From Rhodoferax sp. TS-BS-61-7 (GTDB lineage Bacteria; Pseudomonadota; Gammaproteobacteria; Burkholderiales; Burkholderiaceae_C): 64,000 nt of DNA. The stretch lies in the NCBI RefSeq assembly GCF_002943465.1, contig NZ_PTQY01000003.1, positions 62,001 through 126,000 on the forward strand, read 5' to 3'. This document shows, piece after piece, positions 49,089 to 58,786 of this stretch; position 1 is the stretch's first letter; every line of letters begins with the position of its first letter. Below the pieces are notes generated by a model. It was not told the DNA's origin. It did not search any database and saw nothing but the letters and a program-made list of their open reading frames with translations. The position numbers and the translations under genes were made by a program.

Positions 49089-49939
49089 TGGTCGAACGTC
49101 GCCCCTGGCTGGACTTTGTGTCGCATGCCATCCTGATCATTGGTGTGCTGGTGATTGCCTTCCCGGTCTACATCACCTTCGTCGCCTCCACCCACACCAC
49201 GCAAGAGGTCGTGCAGTCGCCCATGCCACTGCTGCCCGGCGCCCACCTGTGGGACAACTACCGCACCGCCCTGCTGGGTGGGCGCGAGGGCACGGGCTCC
49301 AAGGCCGCCGTTGGCGGCATGATGATGGTGAGCCTGGTCACTGCCCTGGTCATCTCGCTCGGCAAGATCACCATTTCGTTGCTGTCGGCCTTTGCCATCG
49401 TCTACTTCCGCTTTCCGGCACGCATGTTCTTCTTCTGGGCCATCTTCGTCACGCTGATGCTCCCCGTGGAGGTGCGCATTGGCCCCACCTACCAGGTGGT
49501 GGCAGACCTGGGCATGCTCAACAGCTACGCGGGCCTGACCATCCCGCTGATCGCCTCGGCCACGGCCACCTTTTTGTTCCGCCAGTTTTTTCTGACCGTG
49601 CCCGATGAGCTGGTGGAGGCGGCGCGCGTAGACGGTGCCGGGCCGCTGCGTTTCTTCAAAGACATTCTGGTGCCCCTGTCGCGCACCAGCATTGCGGCGC
49701 TGTTTGTGATCCAGTTCATTTACGGTTGGAACCAGTACCTCTGGCCCCTGCTGGTGACCACTGAGGAGAACATGTACCCCGTGGTGGTGGGGATCAAACA
49801 GATGATTTCGGGCGGTGATGCACAAACCGAATGGAACATCGTGATGGCCACCGCCATGCTGGCCATGCTGCCACCCGCGCTGGTGGTCATGTTGATGCAA
49901 AAGTGGTTTGTCAAAGGCCTGGTGGACACCGAAAAATGA
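49088..49939 (+). CDS. ugpE: sn-glycerol-3-phosphate ABC transporter permease UgpE
   Basis: 283 aa, six membrane helices ([56 protein letters not shown] and others). The EAA loop is [20 protein letters not shown]. Partner of UgpA in the permease. It is followed not by ugpC directly but by a 274-bp spacer holding two very long hairpins. Confidence 0.95.
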   Translation: MVERRPWLDFVSHAILIIGVLVIAFPVYITFVASTHTTQEVVQSPMPLLPGAHLWDNYRTALLGGREGTGSKAAVGGMMMVSLVTALVISLGKITISLLSAFAIVYFRFPARMFFFWAIFVTLMLPVEVRIGPTYQVVADLGMLNSYAGLTIPLIASATATFLFRQFFLTVPDELVEAARVDGAGPLRFFKDILVPLSRTSIAALFVIQFIYGWNQYLWPLLVTTEENMYPVVVGIKQMISGGDAQTEWNIVMATAMLAMLPPALVVMLMQKWFVKGLVDTEK

Positions 49940-49975
49940 GCCCGACAAGCTCGTCGCCACCCCACACGCCACGCA

Positions 49976-50054
49976 GCAGCGCAGGGTGTCAGGTCCAGGC
50001 CCGATTTCTGCGCGTTTGGCAGTATGAGGGCCTGGGCCTGACACCCTGTGCTGC
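49976..50054 (+). repeat. Long hairpin 1 with conserved 25-nt loop
   Basis: Left arm 49976-50002 and right arm 50028-50054 pair over 27 bp with two G-U wobbles (inner arm CAGGGTGTCAGGTCCAGGCC). The 25-nt loop (50003-50027) begins GATTTCTGCGCG and ends CAGTATGA. It lies 37 nt after the ugpE stop. Confidence 0.92.
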
Positions 50055-50104
50055 CACCCACCCCAAGGCCTGCAGACACGCGCTTGCAGTGACTCCGCGA
50101 GGCC

Positions 50105-50167
50105 GGAGCCGGGTGTGGGCGCCTCATACTGCCAAACGCGCAGAAATCGGCGCCCACACCCGGCTCC
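50105..50167 (+). repeat. Long hairpin 2, loop complementary to hairpin 1
   Basis: A perfect 19-bp stem (50105-50123 with 50149-50167; left arm GGAGCCGGGTGTGGGCGCC). The 25-nt loop (50124-50148) is the exact reverse complement of the hairpin 1 loop. It ends 46 nt before the ugpC start. Confidence 0.92.
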
Positions 50168-50213
50168 AACCTCGCTCCCTGGCTCACGTTCACAACTAAT
50201 TACCCTCTGCTTT

Positions 50214-51242
50214 ATGGCTTCCATCGAACTCAAAAACGTCATCAAACGCTACGGCAGCGGCAAAACGGCCAACCAGGTCATCCACGGTGTGAACGCCCAA
50301 ATTGCCGATGGTGAATTCATCGTCATCGTGGGGCCCAGCGGTTGTGGCAAGTCCACGCTCTTACGCATGGTGGCCGGGCTCGAAGAAGTCAGCGATGGCG
50401 AGGTCTGCATCGGTGGCAAGGTCGTCAACGACCTGGAGCCGTCGGACCGCGACATCGCCATGGTGTTCCAGAACTACGCGCTCTACCCCCACATGAGCGT
50501 GTTCGAGAACATGGCTTATGGCCTGAAGATTGCCAACGTGCCACTGGACGAGATCAAGGCGCGTGTGGACAAGGCGGCCAAGATTCTAGAACTGGCGCCC
50601 TACCTGGACCGCAAGCCCAAAGCCCTGTCGGGCGGCCAGCGCCAGCGTGTGGCTATGGGTCGTGCCATCGTGCGCCAGCCCCAGGTGTTCTTGTTTGACG
50701 AACCGCTCTCCAACCTGGACGCCAAACTGCGCGCCCAGACCCGGCTGGAAATCCAGAAACTGCACCGCGAACTCGGTATCACCAGCCTCTTTGTGACGCA
50801 CGACCAGGTCGAGGCCATGACGCTGGCCCAACGCATGATCGTCATGAATGGCGGCGTGATGGAGCAGTTCGGCACCCCCGAAGAGGTGTACACCCGCCCG
50901 GCCAGCACCTTTGTCGCCAGCTTCATCGGCTCGCCGCCCATGAACCTGCTCAAAAATGCGCCTGACGCCAAACCTGGTCTCATCACCGGCATCCGCCCCG
51001 AACATCTGGACATCACGCCCACGGGTTGGGCACTGCAGGTCGAGGCCGTGGAAATGCTGGGTGCCGAACGCCTGATCTACGGCAAATGGGCGCACAAATT
51101 GCATGCGACCGATGCCGACGAGCTGCTGATCATCCGCACCGAAGAGTCTGCCGCCGTGCCTGCGCTGGGCACCACCCTGCATGTGACACCGCGCCCGGAC
51201 CGCATTCACCACTTTGACGCCAACACTGGCAAACGTATCTAA
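50214..51242 (+). CDS. ugpC: sn-glycerol-3-phosphate ABC transporter ATPase UgpC
   Basis: 342 aa. Walker [10 protein letters not shown] (40-48), Q-loop in [13 protein letters not shown], signature [16 protein letters not shown] (from about 138), Walker [14 protein letters not shown]-loop [11 protein letters not shown], and a C-terminal MalK/UgpC-type TOBE regulatory domain. It powers uptake through UgpAE. The ATG at 50214 is the family start ([14 protein letters not shown]); the upstream frame to 50115 runs through hairpin 2 and is not coding. ugpQ starts 3 nt after the stop. Confidence 0.95.
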   Translation: MASIELKNVIKRYGSGKTANQVIHGVNAQIADGEFIVIVGPSGCGKSTLLRMVAGLEEVSDGEVCIGGKVVNDLEPSDRDIAMVFQNYALYPHMSVFENMAYGLKIANVPLDEIKARVDKAAKILELAPYLDRKPKALSGGQRQRVAMGRAIVRQPQVFLFDEPLSNLDAKLRAQTRLEIQKLHRELGITSLFVTHDQVEAMTLAQRMIVMNGGVMEQFGTPEEVYTRPASTFVASFIGSPPMNLLKNAPDAKPGLITGIRPEHLDITPTGWALQVEAVEMLGAERLIYGKWAHKLHATDADELLIIRTEESAAVPALGTTLHVTPRPDRIHHFDANTGKRI

Positions 51243-51245
51243 AAA

Positions 51246-52025
51246 ATGGCTCCCACTCCCGCTGACCTTCCTCACTGGCCCTACCCGCGCTGGGTGGCCC
51301 ACCGCGGTGCCGGCAAGCTGGCGCCGGAGAACACGTTGGCCGCCTTCCGTCTGGGTGCCAGCCACGGCTACAGCATGTTCGAGTGTGATGTGAAGCTGAG
51401 CAGCGATGGCGTGCCGTTTTTGATGCACGACGCCACCTTGCAGCGCACCACCAATGCGCGTGCGAAGCTGGGCCAAGGCCAGAGCGCTGTGGGTGGTGAC
51501 CATACCTGGGGCGCACTCTCGCAACTGGACGCCGGCAGCTGGCACAGCCGTGCCTATGCGGGCGAAACCCTGCCCACGCTGGACGCGGTGGCCGCCTACT
51601 GCATCCGCAATGGCTACTTTTTAAATATTGAGATCAAGCCCACGCCTGGCACCGAGCGCCATACGGGCGAGGTGGTGGCCCAGCACGTCGCGCGCCTGTG
51701 GGCGGGCCAGGCCGTGCCCCCCCTGCTCACGTCCTTTGACCCCGAGGCACTGGAAGGCGCACAGGCCACACAGCACGAGCTGCCGCGCGGCCTGCTGCTG
51801 GACACACTGTGGAAGGGCTGGCTGGAAACCGCGCTGGGCTTGGGCTGCCAAGCGATTGTGTGCAACCACGCACTGTGGGACCGCAGCACCGTGACCCAGG
51901 CCCAAAGTGCGGGCTTTCGCACGCTGAGCTACACAGTGAACGACGACTGGGCCGCGCAGCGCCTCATCGATCTGGGCACCGACGGCATCATCACCGACCG
52001 CGTGGACTTGTTCAGCCCGGTCTAA
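51246..52025 (+). CDS. ugpQ: Glycerophosphodiester phosphodiesterase UgpQ
   Basis: 259 aa cytoplasmic GDPD. Active site: WVAHRGAGKLAPENTLAAF (catalytic HR and metal Glu), FECDVKLSSDGVPFLMHDATL (metal Glu/Asp and catalytic His), and a late YTVNDDW. It cleaves glycerophosphodiesters brought in by UgpBAEC to glycerol-3-phosphate plus an alcohol, so the operon scavenges phosphate and glycerol from lipid head groups. It starts 3 nt after ugpC and is the last gene of the operon. Confidence 0.95.
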   Translation: MAPTPADLPHWPYPRWVAHRGAGKLAPENTLAAFRLGASHGYSMFECDVKLSSDGVPFLMHDATLQRTTNARAKLGQGQSAVGGDHTWGALSQLDAGSWHSRAYAGETLPTLDAVAAYCIRNGYFLNIEIKPTPGTERHTGEVVAQHVARLWAGQAVPPLLTSFDPEALEGAQATQHELPRGLLLDTLWKGWLETALGLGCQAIVCNHALWDRSTVTQAQSAGFRTLSYTVNDDWAAQRLIDLGTDGIITDRVDLFSPV

Positions 52026-52084
52026 GTGCTATATAAACAATAGCTGCTCACGCATACTCTAAGCGGGCTAGAGCCCGATTTAAT
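52026..52084 (-). repeat. Dispersed border repeat, copy 6
   Basis: GGGCTCTAGCCCGCTTAGAG, then TATGCGTGAGCAGCT, then ATTG, in the 60-bp gap between the convergent ends of ugpQ and the HAD gene. Confidence 0.85.
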
Positions 52085-52085
52085 A

Positions 52086-52748
52086 CTATCTTTGGGCCAA
52101 CACCCAGCGCACCGCATCCAACATGCTGGGCAGGGTCACCGTGGCGGCGCTGAAGTCGTGGCTAGCCGACATCTCGGTGGGGATGGCCACACAGGCCAAA
52201 CCTGCGGCGACGGCAGCGGCCACACCGTGTTCGGTGTCCTCGAACGCCACCACGTTCTGCGCTTGCAGGCCCATGCGCTGCAGCGCCAGCAGGTAGCAGT
52301 CGGGTGCGGGTTTGCTGTGCACCACATCGTCGGCCGACACCACCGTCTCAAACGCGGCAGCCAGGTTATGCGAGCGCAGCGTGGCGTGGATGGCGTAGGC
52401 ACGCGCACCGGTTACCACCCCCATACGCAGATGCGCGGCTTGCAGTTGGGCCATGGATTCGCGCACACCAGGCATGAGCGGAAAGGCGTTGACCTGCAAA
52501 TAGGCCTGGGCACTTTCGTTCTTCAGGCGGGCCAGCACCGTGGGGGCCTCTTTCACGCCAAAACGCTCGACCAGGTCCACGGCATTGGCATCGGTGGGCA
52601 CACCGGCATAAAAATCTTTGTATTGGGCCTGCGTCAGCGCCAAGTCGTAGGGTGCCAGCACCTGGTTCCACAAGGCCAGGTGCTGGCCCTCGGAATCCAC
52701 CAGGGTGCCATCGTGGTCAAAAAGAACAGCGTGAAAACGGATTGACAT
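52086..52748 (-). CDS. HAD-superfamily phosphatase (phosphoglycolate phosphatase/beta-PGM-like)
   Basis: 220 aa. HAD motif I FDHDGTLVDSEG with the nucleophile Asp, a helical cap (about 15-85), motif II (GVVTGARAYAI), motif III Lys (VHSKPAPDCYLLAL) and motif IV (VVAFEDTEHGVAAAVAAG). Members dephosphorylate phosphoglycolate or sugar phosphates; the substrate is unclear. It converges on ugpQ with repeat copy 6 between, and lies downstream of the 89-aa membrane-protein gene. Confidence 0.9.
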   Translation of the reverse strand: MSIRFHAVLFDHDGTLVDSEGQHLALWNQVLAPYDLALTQAQYKDFYAGVPTDANAVDLVERFGVKEAPTVLARLKNESAQAYLQVNAFPLMPGVRESMAQLQAAHLRMGVVTGARAYAIHATLRSHNLAAAFETVVSADDVVHSKPAPDCYLLALQRMGLQAQNVVAFEDTEHGVAAAVAAGLACVAIPTEMSASHDFSAATVTLPSMLDAVRWVLAQR

Positions 52749-52773
52749 AGGTCAAACTTTGGTGAATCGGGGT

Positions 52774-53043
52774 TTAGCGGCGCATGGCCCACCACTGGCT
52801 GCTGGCCGTGGCCAGCACCAGTGCGGCGTAGCTGAGCATCTTGCCGTCACGGCCAAAGAACACCAGCCCGGCCAGCAGGGCCAGCGCACCCACTACACAA
52901 TTGATAGCTGCTTGCGCAGTACCGGTACGGGCTAGAGCCTTATTCTTCATAAAAACAGGCGCCAGATAGGCCAATGCAGCCCCCAGCGCCAGGGCGGGGG
53001 CCACAAAGTTCAGCAGGTGATTCAGCAGGTCCAAAGGGCCCAT
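52774..53043 (-). CDS. Small membrane protein with an embedded dispersed repeat
   Basis: 89 aa of unknown function, with two or three hydrophobic segments (LLNFVAPALALGAALAYLAPVF and CVVGALALLAGLVFF). Residues about 33-50 (KNKALARTGTAQAAINCV), the loop between two helices, are encoded by dispersed repeat copy 7, in frame and without a stop. The remainder looks like an ordinary small inner-membrane protein. It is divergent from hemA. The repeat may have inserted into the gene, or the gene may tolerate it in a non-critical loop. Confidence 0.75.
   Translation of the reverse strand: MGPLDLLNHLLNFVAPALALGAALAYLAPVFMKNKALARTGTAQAAINCVVGALALLAGLVFFGRDGKMLSYAALVLATASSQWWAMRR
52893..52948 (-). repeat. 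Dispersed border repeat, copy 7 (inside a coding gene)
   Basis: AAGGCTCTAGCCCGTACCGG, then TACTGCGCAAGCAGCT, then ATCAATTG. It lies fully inside the 89-aa membrane-protein gene and is read in frame. Confidence 0.88.
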
Positions 53044-53099
53044 AGGGTGTGGCGCAAGGCCAAAGCAGGCCCGTCAGGTGGTCAGTAGGGTCTCGATTT

Positions 53100-53105
53100 T
53101 ATAAT
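53100..53105 (+). promoter_or_regulatory. Possible -10 box of hemA
   Basis: A perfect TATAAT 14 nt before the hemA ATG. No good -35 at 17 bp was found, and the distance would make a very short leader. Confidence 0.35.
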
Positions 53106-53119
53106 CGGGGTCTAAACAT

Positions 53120-54379
53120 ATGGCAGTCTGGGCATTAGGCATCAACCACACCACCGCTCCGCTGGACATGCGGGGCCGGTTTGCGTTCGCCACCGACCAG
53201 ATTGCCCCGCAGCTCCACGGCCTGCGCCAGAGCATGGCGCGCCCACCCGAAGCGGCCATTGTCTCCACCTGCAACCGCACCGAAATCTACTGCGCGGGCG
53301 ACGAGGCCGCGCTGGACCACACGCTGGCCTGGCTGGCACAAAGCGGCGGCGTGACGCCCAACGAACTGCGCGCCCACACCTACCGCCTGCAAGACGGCCA
53401 TGCCGCGCGCCACGCCTTCCGTGTGGCCAGCGGGCTGGACTCCATGGTGCTGGGCGAACCGCAAATTTTGGGCCAGCTCAAAGACGCCGTACGCGCGGCC
53501 GACGAAGCGGGTGCTCTGGGAACCACGCTTTCGCAGATGTTCCAGCGCTCGTTTGCCGTGGCCAAAGAGGTACGCACCTCCACCGAAATTGGCGCCCACA
53601 GCATCAGCATGGCCGCCGCCGCGGTGCGCCTGGCGGGCAACCTGTTTGAGGACTTGGCCCAGGTGAAGGTGCTGTTTGTGGGGGCCGGCGAAATGATTGA
53701 GCTGTGCGCCACGCACTTTGCGGCCAAAAACCCGAAAACCATTGCCATTGCCAACCGCACACTGGAGCGCGGCGAGAAGCTGGCCAGCCGTTTTGGTGGC
53801 GAGGTGATGCGCCTGGCCGATCTGCCCGATCGCCTGCACGAGTTTGACGCCGTGGTGAGCTGCACCGCCAGCACGCTGCCCATCATTGGCTTGGGTGCAG
53901 TGGAGCGTGCGCTCAAGAAACGCAAACACCGCCCCATGTTCATGGTGGACCTGGCCGTGCCGCGCGATATCGAACAAGAAGTCAAAGCTCTGGGCGATGT
54001 GTACCTGTACACCGTGGACGACCTGGCCAGCGTGGTGCAAACCGCCCAGGCCAGCCGCCAGGCCGCCGTGGCCCAGGCCGAAGCGATTGTGGACGCCGGT
54101 GTGCAAAGTTTTATGCACTGGGTGGACCAGCGCAGCGCCGTGCCGCTGATCCAACAGCTCAATGCCCAGGCCGATGAATGGCGCCTGGCCGAGTTGACCC
54201 GTGCCCGCAAGCTGCTGGCCAAGGGGGAAGACATGGATACGGTGCTCGAAGCCCTGTCCAAGGGACTCACCCAAAAAATGCTGCACGGCGCCATGGCCGA
54301 GCTGCATGCCGGTGATGCGACTGCGCGCGAACGCGCCAGCAGCGCCATCCAGCACTTTTTCTTGCGCAACAGCCGTTAG
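53120..54379 (+). CDS. hemA: Glutamyl-tRNA reductase
   Basis: 419 aa. Reduces Glu-tRNA(Glu) to glutamate-1-semialdehyde, the first step of the C5 route to haem. It has [17 protein letters not shown] near the start, the catalytic cysteine C51 in [22 protein letters not shown], an NADPH domain ([14 protein letters not shown]) and a helical dimerisation tail. It is followed by prfA 71 bp downstream, the standard hemA-prfA pairing. Confidence 0.97.
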   Translation: MAVWALGINHTTAPLDMRGRFAFATDQIAPQLHGLRQSMARPPEAAIVSTCNRTEIYCAGDEAALDHTLAWLAQSGGVTPNELRAHTYRLQDGHAARHAFRVASGLDSMVLGEPQILGQLKDAVRAADEAGALGTTLSQMFQRSFAVAKEVRTSTEIGAHSISMAAAAVRLAGNLFEDLAQVKVLFVGAGEMIELCATHFAAKNPKTIAIANRTLERGEKLASRFGGEVMRLADLPDRLHEFDAVVSCTASTLPIIGLGAVERALKKRKHRPMFMVDLAVPRDIEQEVKALGDVYLYTVDDLASVVQTAQASRQAAVAQAEAIVDAGVQSFMHWVDQRSAVPLIQQLNAQADEWRLAELTRARKLLAKGEDMDTVLEALSKGLTQKMLHGAMAELHAGDATARERASSAIQHFFLRNSR

Positions 54380-54450
54380 CGACGCTGCCCTGCGCAGCAC
54401 TGCCCTTTGCAGCGCAAAGGGCTCTCCCCAATGTCCGTCTGAGTATTGTT

Positions 54451-55560
54451 ATGAAACCCTTTTTGCGCCAACAACTTGCCCGCTACGCCGACCGCCAGGG
54501 AGAGCTGGAATTTCTGCTGTCCCGCGAAGACATCATGAAAGACATGGAGCAGTTCCTCAAACTCTCGCGCGAGCACACCGACGTGGCCGCCGTGGCCGGC
54601 CGCTGGAGCCGCTACCAGCAACGCGAAAGCGACCTGGCCAGCGCGCAAGAGATGCAATCTGACCCCGACATGGCGGAAATGGCCGAGGAAGAGATCACCA
54701 GTGCCACGACCGAACTGGCGCAACTGGAAACCGAGCTGCAGCGCATGCTGCTGCCCAAAGACCCGGACGATGCGCGCCCCGCGTTTGTGGAAATCCGCGC
54801 CGGTACCGGGGGTGACGAGTCCGCCCTGTTTGCGGCCGACCTGGCTCGCATGTACACCCGCTACTGCGATGCCAAGGGCCTGCGCACCGAGATCATGAGC
54901 GCGTCGGAAAGCGAGCTGGGCGGCTACAAAGAAGTGGTGTTGCGCATCGAAGGCAGCACAAACACCAGTGCCGGATCCTGCGGCGCCTACGGCATGCTGA
55001 AGTTTGAATCGGGCGGCCACCGCGTGCAGCGCGTACCGGCTACCGAAACGCAAGGCCGCATCCACACCAGCGCCTGCACCATCGCCGTGTTGGCCGAGCA
55101 GGACGAGGCCGAGGCCATCAAGATCAACCCTTCGGACCTGCGCATCGACACCTACCGCGCCAGCGGCGCGGGTGGCCAGCACATCAACAAAACCGACTCC
55201 GCGGTGCGTATCACCCACCTGCCCACAGGCATCGTAGCCGAGTGCCAGGACGGCCGCAGCCAGCACAGCAACAAGGCCCAGGCCCTGAAGGTGTTGACCG
55301 CCCGTATCCACGAAAAAGACCGCAGCGAGCGCGCCGCCAAAGATGCCGCTGAGCGCAAGAGCCTGGTGGGCAGCGGGGACCGCAGCGACCGCATCCGCAC
55401 CTACAACTTTCCGCAGGGCCGTCTGACGGACCACCGCATCAACCTGACGTTGTACAAGTTGCTCAACATCATGGAAGGTGACATGGACGACGTGGTGGAA
55501 GCGTTGCAGGCCTACGAGGCGGCGCAACAACTGGCGGCGCTGGAAAACAACCTGAATTAG
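54451..55560 (+). CDS. prfA: Peptide chain release factor 1
   Basis: 369 aa. Ends translation at UAA and UAG. The GGQ motif ([16 protein letters not shown]) triggers peptide release, and the glutamine is the target of PrmC. A PxT-type tripeptide region ([14 protein letters not shown]) lies in the preceding domain. It follows hemA. prmC, usually next, is instead about 2.4 kb away beyond a long inverted repeat and a chemoreceptor gene. Confidence 0.97.
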   Translation: MKPFLRQQLARYADRQGELEFLLSREDIMKDMEQFLKLSREHTDVAAVAGRWSRYQQRESDLASAQEMQSDPDMAEMAEEEITSATTELAQLETELQRMLLPKDPDDARPAFVEIRAGTGGDESALFAADLARMYTRYCDAKGLRTEIMSASESELGGYKEVVLRIEGSTNTSAGSCGAYGMLKFESGGHRVQRVPATETQGRIHTSACTIAVLAEQDEAEAIKINPSDLRIDTYRASGAGGQHINKTDSAVRITHLPTGIVAECQDGRSQHSNKAQALKVLTARIHEKDRSERAAKDAAERKSLVGSGDRSDRIRTYNFPQGRLTDHRINLTLYKLLNIMEGDMDDVVEALQAYEAAQQLAALENNLN

Positions 55561-55589
55561 GGTGAGGGCAGCGTAGCTTCGCAAAATCC

Positions 55590-55685
55590 GGGAGTCTGGG
55601 CGGCAGAGCGTTTTGCGCAGGTAAAGGAGGAGCCCGCGCAGCGGGCGGGGGACACGGAGCAAAACGCTCTGCCGCCCAGACTCCC
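55590..55685. repeat. Long perfect inverted repeat between prfA and the MCP gene
   Basis: 27-bp perfect arms (55590-55616 and 55659-55685; GGGAGTCTGGGCGGCAGAGC...) enclose a 42-nt spacer. The spacer contains GGAGGAGCCCGCGCAGCGGG, itself a small hairpin (55632-55646). It resembles a non-coding mobile or REP-like hairpin element. Confidence 0.9.
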
Positions 55686-55696
55686 AGCGCTCCAAC

Positions 55697-55724
55697 AAAA
55701 ATGCCCCACAGGTGCCTGCGGGGC
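55697..55724 (-). terminator. Rho-independent terminator of the MCP gene
   Basis: On the minus strand a GCCCCGCAGG/CCTGTGGGGC stem with one mismatch, followed by ATTTTTG, about 24 bp beyond the stop. Confidence 0.82.
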
Positions 55725-55747
55725 GGTGCACGGGGAAGCGCGGCGGA

Positions 55748-57715
55748 TCAGAGCTTGAAGACGCCCACCACCTGCACCAGTTCATTGGCCTGGCTCTTCA
55801 GGCTGCTGGCCGCAGCGGCCATTTCTTCCACCAGCGCAGCGTTTTGCTGCGTGGCCTGGTCCATCTGCGTGACCGCCTCGCCTACTTGGGCCACACCCGC
55901 GCTTTGCTCGTTGCTGGCGGCGCTGATCTCGCCCATGATGTCCGTCACCCGGCGGATGCTGCTGACCACCTGGGTCATGGTTTCGCCCGCCTTGTCGACC
56001 AGGGCCGTGCCCTGCTCTACACGTGCCACGCTGGTACTGATCAGAGACTTGATTTCCTTGGCAGCTTCTGCAGAACGGCCGGCCAGGCTGCGCACCTCGG
56101 AGGCCACCACCGCAAAACCGCGGCCCTGCTCGCCGGCCCTTGCGGCCTCCACCGCCGCGTTCAGCGCCAGGATGTTGGTCTGAAACGCGATGCCGTCGAT
56201 CACGCTGATGATGTCGCTGATCTTGCGGCTGGCTTCGTTGATGCCTTTCATGGTTTCCACCACCTGGCCAACGACTTCACCACCTTGCACCGCCACGGTG
56301 GACGCACTCATGGCCAGTTGGTTGGCTTGGCGGGCGTTTTCGGCGTTTTGCTGCACGGTGGAGTTCAGTTCTTCCATACTGGCCGCGGTTTCTTCCAGCG
56401 CGCTGGCCTGGTGCTCGGTACGTGCCGACAGGTCGTTGTTGCCCTGGGCAATCTCGGCACTGGCATTGGCCACGCCATCGGCACTGCCGCGCACCTGGGT
56501 CAACACGCCGTGGATCTTGCCCACAAACTGGTTGAATCCCGAACCAATGGCGGCCAGCTCGTCGTTGCCACGCACATCCAGTTTGGTGCGCAGGTCGGCC
56601 TCACCACTGGACAGGTTGACCATGGCCTGGCTCAGTGCGCGCAGGGGGCGCATGAGGCGCGACAAAACCGCCACCAGAATCAGGGCCGTGGCCAGCGCAC
56701 ACACCACCGCAACCACCAGCGCATAGGCCGTCAGCTGCCGCGACGAGGCCGTGGCCACACTTCGCGGGAAACTGAGGCGCACGCTCCAGGGCAGCGTGTC
56801 GGGGTGGATGGTCACCGGCTGCAGCAGGTGCAACACGCCTTGTGCATCCTGGTACTCAAAGGCCTTGCCCGCCTGAATGGCGGCCAAGCCGTCGGTCGGC
56901 ACGTCCTCGGCCTTTTTGTTGATGCGCTCGGCCTCGGGGTGGGAGGCGTACAGGCCGCCGTTGGACAACAAGGCCAAGGAGCCCCCGTCCATCACCTTCA
57001 GGTCGGTCAAAATTTTGCCCAGCTGGGTGAGCGTGAAGTCGGCACTGGCCAGCCCCTCGAACTTGCCCTGGATCAGGATGGGGGCGGCCAGCGTGGCCAT
57101 GAGCACGTCCTTGCCTTCAATGGGGTAGAGATAGGGCTCGGTGAAGTTGACCTTGCCCGACTTCTTGGGCACGTCGTACCAGTCATTGGCACCCGGTGTT
57201 TTGGGGTCAAACACAATCGGGTCCACATGGAAGCCACCCCCGGCCTTGCGGGTCCAGTAGGGCATGAAGCGGCCGCTGTCGTCGTATTCCGGCTTTTTGC
57301 CAGCGTAGTCGGCGTCCTTGCCGTCCAGCGCGTTGGGTTCCCAGGTCACGGCAGCGCCAATGAAGTCCTCGGCGCTGCCCAGCGTGGACTTGACCATCTC
57401 GTTGATCTGCTCCCGCTGCAGCGGCAGGTTGGCCGCCTTGGTGGTGGCCATGGCACCGGCCAGCGCCGTGACATTGGCCAGGTTGGAGCGAATGCGGGTT
57501 TGCAGGGCACCAGCGGCTTCGCGCGCCGAGGTACGGGCCAGGTCCATGGTGGCGTCTTCGGCCGCCGTGCTGCTTTTGAAACCAATCACCATCGACGTGA
57601 TGGCCAGGCTGAGCACCACCAGCCCTGTGGCGGCCAGACCGATCTTGGCACTCAGCGACAAGGCCGGGCGCAGGCGGCTGGCGGGTCGGGCTTCGGAGGA
57701 CAATGTGGGGCTCAT
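55748..57715 (-). CDS. Methyl-accepting chemotaxis protein with dCache-like sensor
   Basis: 655 aa. A membrane helix ([21 protein letters not shown], about 27-48), a large periplasmic sensor (about 50-335, dCache-like: [20 protein letters not shown]), a second helix ([21 protein letters not shown]), HAMP, and the cytoplasmic signalling coiled coil with the conserved tip [20 protein letters not shown]. There is no C-terminal NWETF-type CheR tether. The ligand is unknown; dCache domains often bind amino or organic acids. AAGGA lies 9 nt before the ATG. It has its own terminator and is inserted antisense between prfA and prmC. Confidence 0.95.
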   Translation of the reverse strand: MSPTLSSEARPASRLRPALSLSAKIGLAATGLVVLSLAITSMVIGFKSSTAAEDATMDLARTSAREAAGALQTRIRSNLANVTALAGAMATTKAANLPLQREQINEMVKSTLGSAEDFIGAAVTWEPNALDGKDADYAGKKPEYDDSGRFMPYWTRKAGGGFHVDPIVFDPKTPGANDWYDVPKKSGKVNFTEPYLYPIEGKDVLMATLAAPILIQGKFEGLASADFTLTQLGKILTDLKVMDGGSLALLSNGGLYASHPEAERINKKAEDVPTDGLAAIQAGKAFEYQDAQGVLHLLQPVTIHPDTLPWSVRLSFPRSVATASSRQLTAYALVVAVVCALATALILVAVLSRLMRPLRALSQAMVNLSSGEADLRTKLDVRGNDELAAIGSGFNQFVGKIHGVLTQVRGSADGVANASAEIAQGNNDLSARTEHQASALEETAASMEELNSTVQQNAENARQANQLAMSASTVAVQGGEVVGQVVETMKGINEASRKISDIISVIDGIAFQTNILALNAAVEAARAGEQGRGFAVVASEVRSLAGRSAEAAKEIKSLISTSVARVEQGTALVDKAGETMTQVVSSIRRVTDIMGEISAASNEQSAGVAQVGEAVTQMDQATQQNAALVEEMAAAASSLKSQANELVQVVGVFKL

Positions 57716-57911
57716 ATGCTTGATTCCTTAGGTTCAGTCCCGGCGCCTCACCTACCACCACGTGCTGCGATTGTTTGTACTTTTATTCGCGAGTTCATCG
57801 TAGCGCATCTGTGCCGTGTGTGCTGGGCAAAACGGCTGCGTGTGCCCCCATTCCCCTCATCGCACGCAAATGGTGCGCCCTGCGCTACAAACCTGATAGC
57901 ACCTCTTTGCC

Positions 57912-58727
57912 ATGCTCTCCCACACCCTTGATACTTTTCTGACACACGGCCTGGACCGCCTGGATGCCCAGATGCTGCTGCTGCACGCGCTGGGCCGCCC
58001 GCTGCACGACCGCGCCTGGCTGCTGCTGCACAGCGACGCGCCTGTGCCTGCCCAAGCGCAGCAGTGGCTGGACCAGGCCCTGCAACGCCGGCTGGCCGGC
58101 GAACCGGTGGCCTACATCACGGGCCACAAGGAGTTTTATGGCCTGGACTTGCAGGTGGACGCCCGGGTGCTGGTGCCACGCCCCGACACCGAAACCCTGG
58201 TGGACTGGGCGCTAGAGGTGCTTCAGCGCCAGCCCGGCGCCCGCGTGGTGGACCTGGGCACCGGCAGCGGTGCCATTGCCCTGGCGCTGAAACACAGCTG
58301 CCCCAGCCTGCAGGTGCAGGCGGTGGACTACAGCCCCGGTGCGCTGGCCGTGGCCCAGGGCAATGCAGAGCGTCTGCAACTGCAGGTGGCTTTCCACCAG
58401 GGCTCCTGGCTCTCGGGTATCACCGGGCCTCTGGATGCCATCGTGTCCAACCCGCCGTACATCCGCGAAGACGACGAACACCTGCCCGCGCTGCGCCACG
58501 AACCCCGCCAGGCCCTGACCGCCGGGGCCGACGGGTTGGACGACATCCGCACCATCGTTGTGCAGGCCCGTGAACGGCTGCGCAGCGGTGGCTGGTTGCT
58601 GCTGGAGCACGGCCACGACCAGGCCCCGGCGGTGTGTGCCCTGCTGCAGCAGGCCGGTTTTGCCCAGGTACAACACCGCCACGATCTGGCCGACATTGCC
58701 CGCTGTAGTGGTGGAATATGGCCCTAG
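57912..58727 (+). CDS. prmC: Peptide chain release factor N5-glutamine methyltransferase
   Basis: 271 aa. Methylates the GGQ glutamine of RF1 and RF2. It has a SAM loop VVDLGTGSGAIALAL and the N5-glutamine methyltransferase signature NPPYIRE. An N-terminal helical domain (about 1-75) docks the release factor. The stop codon TAG lies inside dispersed repeat copy 8. Its target prfA lies upstream, separated by the MCP gene. Confidence 0.95.
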   Translation: MLSHTLDTFLTHGLDRLDAQMLLLHALGRPLHDRAWLLLHSDAPVPAQAQQWLDQALQRRLAGEPVAYITGHKEFYGLDLQVDARVLVPRPDTETLVDWALEVLQRQPGARVVDLGTGSGAIALALKHSCPSLQVQAVDYSPGALAVAQGNAERLQLQVAFHQGSWLSGITGPLDAIVSNPPYIREDDEHLPALRHEPRQALTAGADGLDDIRTIVVQARERLRSGGWLLLEHGHDQAPAVCALLQQAGFAQVQHRHDLADIARCSGGIWP

Positions 58728-58772
58728 ACCCCGTATCTATTGCGCAAGAAGCTCCTAATTTAATAGCAAACA
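58721..58772 (+). repeat. Dispersed border repeat, copy 8
   Basis: GCCCTAGACCCCGTATCTAT, then TGCGCAAGAAGCTCCT, then AATTTAATAGCAAA. It supplies the prmC stop codon and is open in frame with the downstream zinc-ribbon gene. Confidence 0.85.
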
Positions 58773-58786
58773 CACTATCCCTACCC

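Noticed and set aside
49976..50167. CRISPR or tandem-terminator interpretation of the paired hairpins
   Set aside because: The repeated core occurs only twice and in inverted orientation, with no spacers or cas genes; the stems lack T-runs.
49082..50245. 387-codon minus-strand ORF across ugpE and the hairpins
   Set aside because: It runs through the two palindromes and antisense to ugpE, with no domain or ribosome site.
55712..57931. 739-codon plus-strand ORF opposite the chemoreceptor
   Set aside because: Antisense to a clear MCP with terminator and ribosome site; its composition is that of a shadow frame.
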